Shown: positions 9,237 through 18,449 of the stretch, piece by piece
Position numbering within the stretch: position 1 is the first letter of the stretch
Layout: every line of letters begins with the position of its first letter
NCBI GenBank assembly: GCA_003615045.1
Contig: ML014153.1
Location: 1 to 64,000 of the forward strand
DNA: 64,000 nt
DNA from: Caulochytrium protostelioides
Taxonomy: Eukaryota > Chytridiomycota > Caulochytriomycetes > Caulochytriales > Caulochytriaceae
Direction: 5' to 3'
The notes under the pieces: generated by a model
Database searches by the model: none
What the model saw: only the letters and a program-made list of their open reading frames with translations
What the model was told of the DNA's origin: nothing
Made by a program: the position numbers and the translations under genes

Positions 9237-10814
9237 ATGGAGATCACCTCACGGGAGAGCGCGCTGCTCATCCCCGTTCAGTTTTGGTACACGCTCCCCA
9301 ATGGTTTTATGCTTGATCTCTCAGCGTCGCCCTCCCTCCAAAGATTCTACAATGCTGTCGGGATCATCTCGGTCATTCTTGGTGTTTTTGCACTGGTCTT
9401 CTACACAGTGTACCGCAAGCACCCGGTCATCAAGAGCCGGGTCTATCACTTTATGATGATGGATGTCTTTATTCTCGTGATGGCGAACCTCGTCAACGGT
9501 TCGGCAAACACCGGCAGTGGCTGGTACAAATGGTGGCAAGATCGACCTGCTTGGCTGCAGCATAGTACCACAGAGGCGTTTCTCTGCTGTATCGTGATGT
9601 CTACCATCATTCGCACGGTGACATTGTATCGCACCATTCAGATCCACACACCCATGACGCGCCTTCCATATATCGATGTCGTGATCGACTGGGTCGTCGA
9701 TTTCTATGGATACTTCTTTGCTGGCCGTGAGTATCGTCGCCTCAAGATGCAACTCCAGCTGACGCAGAAGGAGCGTAGCAGCAATCTGCCCAAGATGCTT
9801 GGAGGCAGCAGCGACGATCGCAAAGAGCCCGTGACGTTCGATACCGCTGATATCACCTGGGGCGTGGGATCGCTACCTGGAAATATGCACAGAATCACGG
9901 AGAACACTGCCGACATGAAGAGCACGATGAAGCATTCGACCACTCGCGACAGCTTCCCCGTCAGCTCCCAGGGTTCTCGAAGTTTCTTGAAGAGCGCTGA
10001 GTTTTCGAGTATCGCGTGGTGTGTGTTCCGTTATGCCGTTATGTGGTGCGCAGCCTTTGGCACGTGCACGCTTAACACGCGTCGTCTCGTTGGTGAATTG
10101 GACCAGGTTCCCGTTGGCCACCTGGGCCCCATGTTGACCGCGTGGGCCGATGTCATTTCCTGCTTCCTCGTATCGGGCATGATGCCACTGGTCTTGGTCA
10201 TTCTGCGCACGGCCTTATTCGTCCGCTGGGACAGTCTGGGCATGGTGCTGGAACTGATCTTTGTCCGCGGCGCACTCAACATCACCGAAATCACTATCGC
10301 CATGATTTTTCTGGCGGCCGATATGAGTTTTGCTAAGGGCGCCCAGACTTGCTTGGGTGCTAGCTTGTTTCTGGAGATCCTCAGCACGAGCCTGTGGCCG
10401 CCCGCCGTAGTCATGTGGGCTGCGTTCCAGAAGCGCCGTTTCCGGCGCAAAGCTGAAACGACCCAACTCAAGTCGGAAGAGGCCATGGAAGAGTTCTACA
10501 ACTCGTCGATCGGCCACGAGATGGTCCGCGCCATCACGGCCAAAAATTATGCTGTCGAAAACTTTGTCTTCCTCGAGGTGACCCAGAAGCCCCTCACCCC
10601 GAAGCAGTTCGGCAATGTCTACCGCGATCTGATCGATCATCACGGTCCGTGGCAGATCAACATCACCTCGGCGCTGTACGAGCGCTGGGGGAAAGCGTTG
10701 AAGGATGCACAGGACCAGGCGGTCGTGATCAAGGACACACGCCACGCCGTGTTCTCCCTGCTGATTGCGAACTACCGCCACGTGCTCATCAAGCAAGTTC
10801 ATGACCTGGATTAA
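9237..10814 (+). CDS. Seven-transmembrane receptor-like protein with C-terminal RGS domain
   Basis: 525 residues, no intron. Hydrophobic segments that look membrane-spanning lie near residues 38-62, 70-90, 110-132, 258-280, 300-326, 332-355 and 360-390. A long hydrophilic loop of about 125 residues separates the third and fourth. The C-terminal 120 residues (about 405-522) have the layout of an RGS domain: EAMEEFYNSSIGHEMVRAI, then the hallmark ENFVFLEV, then YRDLIDHHGPW with a helical end. RGS domains speed GTP hydrolysis by G-alpha subunits, so the protein would sense something at the plasma membrane and damp G-protein signalling itself. Receptor-RGS fusions are known in plants (AtRGS1) and some fungi and protists. 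Ligand unknown. The downstream gap holds a possible Fanzor relic. Confidence 0.75.
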   Translation: MEITSRESALLIPVQFWYTLPNGFMLDLSASPSLQRFYNAVGIISVILGVFALVFYTVYRKHPVIKSRVYHFMMMDVFILVMANLVNGSANTGSGWYKWWQDRPAWLQHSTTEAFLCCIVMSTIIRTVTLYRTIQIHTPMTRLPYIDVVIDWVVDFYGYFFAGREYRRLKMQLQLTQKERSSNLPKMLGGSSDDRKEPVTFDTADITWGVGSLPGNMHRITENTADMKSTMKHSTTRDSFPVSSQGSRSFLKSAEFSSIAWCVFRYAVMWCAAFGTCTLNTRRLVGELDQVPVGHLGPMLTAWADVISCFLVSGMMPLVLVILRTALFVRWDSLGMVLELIFVRGALNITEITIAMIFLAADMSFAKGAQTCLGASLFLEILSTSLWPPAVVMWAAFQKRRFRRKAETTQLKSEEAMEEFYNSSIGHEMVRAITAKNYAVENFVFLEVTQKPLTPKQFGNVYRDLIDHHGPWQINITSALYERWGKALKDAQDQAVVIKDTRHAVFSLLIANYRHVLIKQVHDLD

Positions 10815-10917
10815 ACAGGCTACTGCGCGTCCGCCCAGCATCTATCTGCTGCTGGCTCAAACACCTGGAACGCCAGACGGTGGCGGTCACATGGTGTGCA
10901 ATCTATCAAATAATAAC

Positions 10918-10986
10918 AACGTTGCAAACCACGACTTTAAGGCCGCCCTGAGTGTCCCACGCTGCCTGGGCTTTGCCCGTCATGCC
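10918..10986 (+). pseudogene. Possible very degraded Fanzor RuvC-III relic (copy F)
   Basis: The plus strand reads NVANHDFKAALSVPRCLGFA, which lines up with FVNRDLNVALNIRRCLALPD of copy A. About two thirds of the bases agree with copy C over the core. The aspartate (NHD) and the PRCL/RRCL segment are kept. There is no detectable 3' hairpin after it and little similarity on either side, so chance cannot be excluded. Confidence 0.35.
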
Positions 10987-11851
10987 TGCTGCGATGTGCC
11001 GCATCGCGAGGTAGGGCCGGTTGCAGCCCGTGGTGAACCATCAGCGGATGGTTTTCTTGAGGAGCCTTTCGAGTTCAGGGTCAGGACGTCGACGTGGGGA
11101 ATGATATCCGCGGAGGGCCACCTGAAGATCGGTCGAAAGCCGTCTATCAACCCGTCTCAGCACAAGCTCCAACCTTCGTGAGAATGGCGCGGACCATGAG
11201 GATGACGAGGGTGATGGGGCCGACGGAGCGTCCATCGATCATTTCATGACTGCATGCATGCTGGCTGCTCTGCAATAGACGTCGGAGTACGGCGCGACGG
11301 GTGCCCATCGGCCCACTATGGACCCTCGCCCGCCCACCTGAGTCGGACTTGCCGATCATGCACCGTCGTGGGCAGCCAACTCCGCTCGCGGTCGGTGCCA
11401 CACGACACGCGACGCCAGGGTCTCCGAGCGACCCCGTTCCGCCTGGCCATGCCACTCCATGCCACGCCTCGCCTGGACTGCCGCGCACGCCCCGGGGTGC
11501 GAGGGGGGCCGAGCGGTGGCGGTCGGGCTTGCCACCGCCTCCGCCGCAAGTGGCCAAGCGACAGGCTTTATCAGCGTCCGTGCTTGCTCTCGGCCTCCCG
11601 CCCGTCAACACGAGTCTTCCCGGCTTCCGCCTATCAGCGATCGCGCATGCCTGCGGACATGAATACCGCACAGCCTGCGGCCCCGTCTGGCGCACGCTTG
11701 CGGCCACCGTTTGCGCGCGTGTTGACGCGGCCACGGCGACCATCGCCGGGTGTGTGCTGTCGTTTCTTGCTGCGCCTCCCTCCATCCCCTCAGCGTTTAT
11801 TGTTCTGGTCGCCCATTTCTCTTCGCCGCATCGCCTTGTGTCCGTCTTCCC
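10987..11851. other. Intergenic upstream of U2AF
   Basis: No independent gene seen. Open frames here are extensions or shadows of the U2AF frame. The bases just before 11852 are pyrimidine-rich and look like a 5' leader. Confidence 0.5.
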
Positions 11852-12390
11852 ATGTCGTCCTATGACGAGGCCATGTCGGCGGCCTCGTCGGTCGCTGGCT
11901 CCCGCCGCAGCCACGGCGGCGGCGACGACCGCCTGCCGCCCGCCGAGAGCGGCGACATGACGAGCGGGCAGGCCCGCGCCTGGCCCGCCTACGACGACCG
12001 GCGGGACGCCGCCCGCGCTCCGCCCCGTGGCAGCGGTCGGCACAGCCGCAGCCGCAGCCCATCCGACGACCGCGGGCGCCGTGACCGCGACGGCGATCGG
12101 GACCGCGACCGGACCCATCGCCACCACCACCGCGAGTCGGGCCGTCCGGACCGATCCTACGGCCGCGACCGCGACCGCGACCGCGACCGCGACGGCTACC
12201 ACGCGAGCCGGGACCGCCACGGCGGCCGAGGCCTGTCGGACCGTCCGGCCTCGGGGGCGGCGTCGCCGTCGCCGTCGGATCCGCCGGCGCGCCGCTCGCG
12301 GCTGTGGGACCAGCCGCCGCCCGAGATGGCGCCGCCGCCGAGCGGCGGGTTCGGACCGCCGCCCATGACCGCGGGAGCGCCGTACGGACG

Positions 12391-12421
<31 letters not shown>

Positions 12422-13873
12422 ATCCACATGGCCACGGGGCCGCCGGCCGGCCCGGGGCTCATGGGCAGCAGCGATCGAGGCGCATCGTCGGCGATGCCGC
12501 CGCCCGGCATCCCCGTCCAGACGTTGCTGACGCTCGAGCAGAAGGAGGCGCAGCTGCGCCGCGCGCACTCGGAGCGGCAGCGCCGGCGATTGTATGTGGG
12601 CAACCTGCCGCTCAACATCACGGCCGACGACTTGCTCCGGTTTATGAACCAGACGCTGCTGAGTCTGAACCGTCTGCAGCCCGACGAGTTCGGGCATCCC
12701 GTGACGCGGCCGGCGCTCGAGACGACGGTGAACCGCGACCGTTCGTTCACGTTTGTGCAGATGGCGACGATGGACGCGGCGAACCTCATGATGGCGCTCG
12801 ATGGCATTCCGTTCAACGGCGCGAACCTCAAAGTCCGCCGGCCCAAGGAGTATGTGCCGCCGCCGGAAGGCGAGCCCGTGATTCATCTCGACGTCTCCCA
12901 TCTCACGGGCTTCGTCAGCAACAACGTGCCCGACGGGCCCGACAAGGTCTTTATCGGCGGGCTCCCGCCGGACCTGAGCGAGCAGCTCGTGATGGACTTG
13001 CTGACGGCCTTCGGGCCGCTGCGCGCTTTCAATCTCGTCAAGGATCCGGCCGCCGGGCCGGGCGTCAACAAAGGCTTCGCGTTCTGCATGTATGCCAATC
13101 CGCAGGTCACCGACGTCGCTTGTTCCAATCTCAACAACATGGAGGTCGGAGACCGCCGCATCGTGGTCCAGCGCGCCAGCGTCGGGTCCTCGACCGGCGG
13201 CCGCCGCGACCCCATGCGCGATGCTATGGGCCCCTATGCGGGACTCTACGACGCCATCGCGCCCCTGCTTCGCGACCACGCCGAGGTGGACCCGGCCACC
13301 GGCGCCCTCCGCCCGCAGCGCCACCCCACCGATCCGGTGATCGTTCTGTACAACCTGCTGAGTCCCGAGGAAATGCGCGACCCGGCCGAGCTCAAGGAAG
13401 CGCAGGAAGACGTGCGCCTCGAAGCGGAGCGGCTCGGGCCCGTGGTCCGCATCGCCTGGGTGAGCCAGCACCAGCCCGTGCCCGCCGCGGGCGCCTACGG
13501 GAGCCCGAGCGCCCCCGCGGCCGCCACGGCGCACAGCCTCGCCAGCACCAGCACGGGCCATCACGTGCGCGTCTATATCGAGTATGCTAGCATGGACGCC
13601 GCGCAGCAGGCGCTGGCCTCGCTCGCGGGCCGCACGTTCAACCACCGCGTCGTTCTGGGCGCCGATGCGACGCGCGCCGAGCTCGAGGCGGCCGTCGCTG
13701 AGCAGACGGCGGCGCGCGAGCTGCACCGCGCAGCACACGCCGGCGGCCGAGGCCCGGACCCGAGCACGGGCCGCGGCGGGCTGCCGGCGGCGACGACTAC
13801 GGAAGCGGACGCCGCGGCGCTCCCGCTGCCGCCCGCGCCGACAGCCAGTCGTGAGCTTGTAGGGGGCGCTTAA
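11852..13873 (+). CDS. U2AF2: Splicing factor U2AF, large subunit (U2AF65)
   Basis: 673 residues from the ATG at 11852 (MSSYDEAMS); the frame stays open further upstream but nothing there resembles the family. U2AF65 binds the polypyrimidine tract at 3' splice sites and recruits U2 snRNP. Order of parts: an Arg/Ser/Asp-rich N-terminus with RDRDRDRD runs (about 60-130); the U2AF35-binding ligand motif SRLWDQPPPE with its key tryptophan (about 150); a Gly-rich stretch; RRM1 with RNP2 LYVGNLPLN (about 247); RRM2 with VFIGGLPPD (about 366) and GFAFCMY; and a C-terminal UHM (VIVLYNLLSPEEM, about 496) ending in AGRTFNHRVV, which carries the R-x-F loop. An approximately 100-residue Ala/Pro/Thr tail and poly-Gly insert are lineage-specific. 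No intron. Confidence 0.95.
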
Positions 13874-15614
13874 AATAGACGTCTGCCGCCCCCCGGCCCC
13901 CGCGGCCGCGCAGGGAGGCTGCTCGCGCGTGGCGTTGGTTCGGCGGCACGTGGTCTCTTTGTTATGCTTACTCTATTTTTAGACCATCTTGTGATCGTCG
14001 ATGGCGGGTTTGGACGATTGTTGTCATGCGAGACTTGGCAAGGGGGCTGCCTCGAGGCACCGCTCCACCATCGGACTCGCTGATCCAGATCCAGATCCAT
14101 GGCCGGAACGGACGGCCTTCTCGCATGGCGGCGTGAGCGCTGAGAGCGCTGCGAGCTTGATGGGGCGCAGGGCGTGCACTAGGCCCGCGCCACCGTGGCC
14201 CTCCGCATGGAGGGCGCAGATGCGACAACAGGCACCCACACTCACACACCCGCTCTTGGTCTTGGTATCGGTCTTTGGCCGAGCCATCGTAACCTCACCA
14301 GGCAAAAATGGCTGACCCGGGCTGACGTCGAACAGTCCGACATCGACAGAATGGCGCTTGACCTCACTTCCCGAGTACAGAGGCGATGATTTTTGATATT
14401 AATGACGCGTCGGCACTCTCATGCGTCCCTTGTCTGGCCGTGAGCCCGCGCCGGCGATACTGGCGAGGAAACCGGGCAATAGCCTTTCTTCCCTTTTATG
14501 TCATACACCGGCACCGGTCATACACATACCCCGGCATCTAATGGCGCCGTCTAATGACAGCGTGTGAAAGAACACGATCGGCTCAGCCGCACCCGTTGTC
14601 TGCCGTGAGTCGCGCCGTGGCTGTGGGAGTCGCGATCTCTGCGAGTGCACGGCCGGTCCATCGCTCTCTGTTTCACGATGTTCGAGTCCTGCGGGATGCT
14701 GGACTCAGACGTGGATGCGCCGCAGTCGAAAGTGCACGAGGGCTTTCGCGTGAGTGTGAACGGCCACATCGCGGCAACCGGAGGATCCGGGCAGACGCCA
14801 ACGAGACATTCACGATGCGGCGTCCGTCTTGTCAGCGCCTTGGCCTGGCGAGAGCGGCAATATGGCGGTGATCTGCGGGCGGTGGGAACGCTTGCAGAAG
14901 CGCCGTGTTCCCGAAGGTCAGGCGCAGGCGCGCTCGCCATGGCTGCCGTGCATCGGTGGCCGCCGACGATCCTGCCGCATTCGTGACCAAGACCGCCTTC
15001 ACGCTTGGCGCGGCATCGGTTTCAATCACCATGACCATTAAATGGTCAGCATGTGCTGCGTTGCGGGTGACCAGGGTGATGTGAAGCCGTACCCATCAGC
15101 TGAACGCAAGCCGAGCGCATACTGGATGCGTCACCATCGCCATCGTCGAGGCACTTGATGATCCAGCAATCTGCGCTACTTCTTTATAGAGGCATTACTG
15201 TGCATTTCTAGCTTCGACAGCGGCACCCACGTTCTGGACGAGCAACGATCCATTCAACGCGTCGATCCTTACGCCTCTGACTCATCCTACCCCAGGCTAA
15301 CCCCTCCTTCGGCTTTCCCATGGCCGGACGAGGATGACCCATTAATCAGCACGCCTGCCAAGTCTTGCACCGATCCTCACGACATTACGACATCACGACC
15401 TCATCCTTCACTATTCTTGCGATCATTAGAACCCCTGAAATCGAGTCGGTCTTCTCTTGAAGCACTGCCCCCCAACCCCTTGTGCAACGACGTGACCGAT
15501 CGGCGTCGCCCCCTTTTGTTTTTCATTCCGATCGGCAGCCACGTGTGGGCGCATTGCCTGGGGCCCCCACCGTCTTAGATAAACTCCGCTTCACGCGTGA
15601 CGCATTTGGCCAGC
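13874..15614. other. Intergenic, no gene seen
   Basis: About 1.7 kb with only short, composition-driven open frames. It contains the 3' region of U2AF2 and the leader of the DUF4874 gene. Confidence 0.5.
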
Positions 15615-17498
15615 ATGAAATGGGCATCGGCCTCATCCGCTTCGGCCTGGCCGGCGCGGCTCGTCGGGCTGGCGGTGGCCGCGCTGGCCTGCCTGAGCCA
15701 CGTGGCGCAGGCCGGCACGCCCGTCCCCGGCGGCTGGTCGACCTCCTATGAGATTCCTGCGTTGCTGGCCAACAAGGATGCTGTCAACTACCCGACCTTC
15801 GAGCGCATGCAAACCGATGTCGCGACGCGCAACCTGAATCTGGGTCGACTCGTGATTAATGTCGGGATCGACTCGGACCGCACGGCCCTCGTCGCCGCCG
15901 TCAAGGAGGTGCTCGACAGCGCCCGCCGCGCCGGGATGTACCTGATCCCGCGCTTTGCCTATGACACAGGCACCACCGCGGGCTACAACCCGGACCTCGC
16001 GGTCGTCGCCAAAGACTTAGAGGCGTGCGTGGCCATCTTTGAGTCGAGTCCGGACCACATCTACGCACTGCAAGCCGGCTTCCTCGGCAAATCCTATTCG
16101 GAGTGGTGGGGCCCCGATATGGACGAGCCCGCCCACTTCAGCAGCCAGTGCGGCACCCTCAAGCAAACCGTGATCAAGCGGCTGGAGCGGTTCATGCAGG
16201 TCAGCGGCCGCACGGCGCAGCTGCGCTATCCGCGCGACCACGCGCTCTATGCGCCCGACGCGGCGTTCGGTCTCCACGACGACTGCATCCTGTCGCAGGG
16301 GTGGGACGGCGATGACAGTGGCACCTTCGGCAAGGGCGTGCACACCGACTCCATGACCCAGAATACATGGCCTGCCGACGACTTGGCGGCCGCCAAGCAG
16401 TGGACCGTGGACCGCAGCACCCTCGTCGGTGGCGAGTCCTGCACCGACGCCGGCTCAGCGCCCGACTGTCCGGCTCTCAAGAAGTGGGTGCAGACCTACA
16501 AAGCTTGCTATATCAATGTCGAATACCCGACCTCATTCAAGTCGTGGGTCGATCCTGCCGATGCCAACCACCAGTGCTTCCTGGAGATCGGGCAGATCAT
16601 GGCCCAGAACTGCCCGGCCGGCCACGGCGGGGCCGCCGGGACGGCCGCCCCGGTCGAGACCTTAGCGGATCCCGCCCCGGCAACGATCGTCATGGACGGC
16701 GCTCCGCCCGCGGCCACCTACACGGCCGCGGAAGCGTCCACGAGCGCCCTCGCCGCGAACAGCGCTGCCTCGACCGACGTGGTGAATGTCGCCGCATCCG
16801 AAGCGCCGGGCAAGGACGGCGTGATGGACAACGCGGTGTCCACCCTCGGCGGCAAGGCCGTCGTCGAAACCTATACGGCTGCCGAACCGGCGGTCACGTC
16901 GGCGCCGGCGTCAACGACCCCGACCTCATGCATGAAGAGCCAAGCTGCCGCTTCGACAGCGTCAGTAGCGCCCCTCGCAGCGGGGGCGACAACCTCGGCC
17001 GCGGGCGCCCTCGATTTGTCGACGTCGGCCGATGCGACGTTCGTCTCGACGACGGCGGTGCCCGCGGCCGGCCGCTATCTCGGCAGGGGCGCGGACTCAA
17101 TCGAGACCAGCACAAGTGCCCTGCCGGCGACCGCGACGTCCCCTTCCGACGTCGCACCAGCGGCTACGCCCGCGCCTTCCAACGGCGCGCCCGCGGACAT
17201 GCCGACAATGACCACGACGACGTCGTGTTCGGGCACAAGATCGTCGGCGGCGCCGACATCGTCGTCCGGCGCCGCGGAGACCGGGGCTCCCACCGACGAC
17301 GTAGTCACGAATGCGGAACCAGCGCTCACCACCATGACGTCGCCTGCGGAAGTGACGACGACGAGCACGAGCACGACGTATGTCACGGTGACGGTGACGG
17401 ACGTCCCCTCAGCGGCTGAGCCGTCCATGATCACGCGCTGCAAGCGCCGCAAACTCTCGACGTCCAACGAGGGCGTCTACCGCCGCGCGATCCGCTAG
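15615..17498 (+). CDS. Secreted DUF4874/DUF4832-type protein with mucin-like tail
   Basis: 627 residues from the ATG at 15615. An in-frame GTG lies 18 bp earlier, but the ATG gives a clean signal peptide (residues 1-33, ending HVAQA). Residues about 40-330 form the conserved part: GGWSTSYEIPALL, GMYLIPRFAYD, LQAGFLGKSYSEWWGP (about 152) and GLHDDCILSQGWDGDDSGTF (about 219). This is the pattern of the paired DUF4874/DUF4832 domains, a TIM-barrel-like family suspected to act on polysaccharide. Cysteines in this part suggest disulfides. Residues about 345-600 are rich in Ser, Thr, Ala and Pro with repeated TYTAAE and TTSA motifs and are probably heavily O-glycosylated. There is no hydrophobic C-terminus, so it is not clearly GPI-anchored. 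Enzyme activity is not shown. Confidence 0.75.
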   Translation: MKWASASSASAWPARLVGLAVAALACLSHVAQAGTPVPGGWSTSYEIPALLANKDAVNYPTFERMQTDVATRNLNLGRLVINVGIDSDRTALVAAVKEVLDSARRAGMYLIPRFAYDTGTTAGYNPDLAVVAKDLEACVAIFESSPDHIYALQAGFLGKSYSEWWGPDMDEPAHFSSQCGTLKQTVIKRLERFMQVSGRTAQLRYPRDHALYAPDAAFGLHDDCILSQGWDGDDSGTFGKGVHTDSMTQNTWPADDLAAAKQWTVDRSTLVGGESCTDAGSAPDCPALKKWVQTYKACYINVEYPTSFKSWVDPADANHQCFLEIGQIMAQNCPAGHGGAAGTAAPVETLADPAPATIVMDGAPPAATYTAAEASTSALAANSAASTDVVNVAASEAPGKDGVMDNAVSTLGGKAVVETYTAAEPAVTSAPASTTPTSCMKSQAAASTASVAPLAAGATTSAAGALDLSTSADATFVSTTAVPAAGRYLGRGADSIETSTSALPATATSPSDVAPAATPAPSNGAPADMPTMTTTTSCSGTRSSAAPTSSSGAAETGAPTDDVVTNAEPALTTMTSPAEVTTTSTSTTYVTVTVTDVPSAAEPSMITRCKRRKLSTSNEGVYRRAIR

Positions 17499-18449
17499 AG
17501 CGGTCCGCCAGAGCGGTCCAATAGAGTGGCCTGCTGGAAGCAATGACCCGCGACGAACGACACGACGGCGCGTCGATGTCCTGTAGATTTTTGTATTTCT
17601 TCGTCAAGACCGACCTCATAGGATAGACTGTTGTCGTCCGCGCCTCGGCGCGAATGGCTTCTGTGTAGACCAAATCATTTGATGTACGGCTCGTGTGTAA
17701 GGGGTTGCGGTTGCGGCGAAGGGCGGGCGTGGTGTGTTTCCGCGTTGACGCCGAGAAGGCCGATGCGCTCCCGTGTTCTGCCGCCGCCGCTGCCGCTAGC
17801 GTTGCTGGTCGGCGAACGGGCGAACGGGCCGCCAGGAGGCGAAGGGACGGGGCGGGGGACAACGGGCGACTCGCCAGCCGGGACTGGGCTTGGGAACAGA
17901 GCCGACCGCGGGGCCGTGGACCGCGCCCTCGGATCGACCACACGCGATCGCGCCGACCACATGCGCCCTGACGGCGATCTCCGCCATGCGCTCGCATGTC
18001 GTCTCCCCGACGCCCGCAGCCAGCGCCAAAGGGATAACTCCGCTCGCGTCGATCGCCCCGCATCTTGGGCGGACACCGCTGAATCACTGGATACGACGGT
18101 GAGACGCCATCGTCTCGGCTCCGCAGAGGGTTGCGCGACGCGTATGCGATCCCGCCATCGATATCGCAGAGGAGAGGGTGCATGCAAGGGTGATACGATT
18201 GCTGGCGCTGGTCAGGCTACTCGTGCTGGTCTTGTAATCGTCGATACGCAGGAAAGGGGGACACCAGCGTATCAACATGCATCACGTCCCGGTGCATGCC
18301 CATCTAGGACATCGCCTCCTGACACTACCAACGGCACAACGGCTTCTGTCTATCACGCGCCACGCGAGGTTTCTATCCAGCGCATCGCCCTCCCGCTTGC
18401 CGACCACGCCAACGCCCTCTTTCTCGTACCGTCTGTCGCCGCGACCAGG
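17499..18449. other. Leader region of the NSUN7-like gene
   Basis: The NSUN7 frame stays open upstream to 17631, but the translation is low in recognisable content and unlike the family. I treat it as 5' leader plus intergenic DNA. A 5' exon or longer N-terminus cannot be excluded. Confidence 0.45.

Noticed and set aside
11147-13738. 863-codon open frame on the minus strand opposite U2AF2
   Set aside because: It is a shadow of the GC-rich U2AF2 frame. Its translation is Arg/Ala/Val-rich without domains, whereas the plus strand has RRMs and a UHM.
17631-18449. In-frame upstream extension of NSUN7 (273 codons)
   Set aside because: No similarity to the family and composition unlike the body; the ATG at 18450 begins the plausible protein. 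Kept open as a possibility only.
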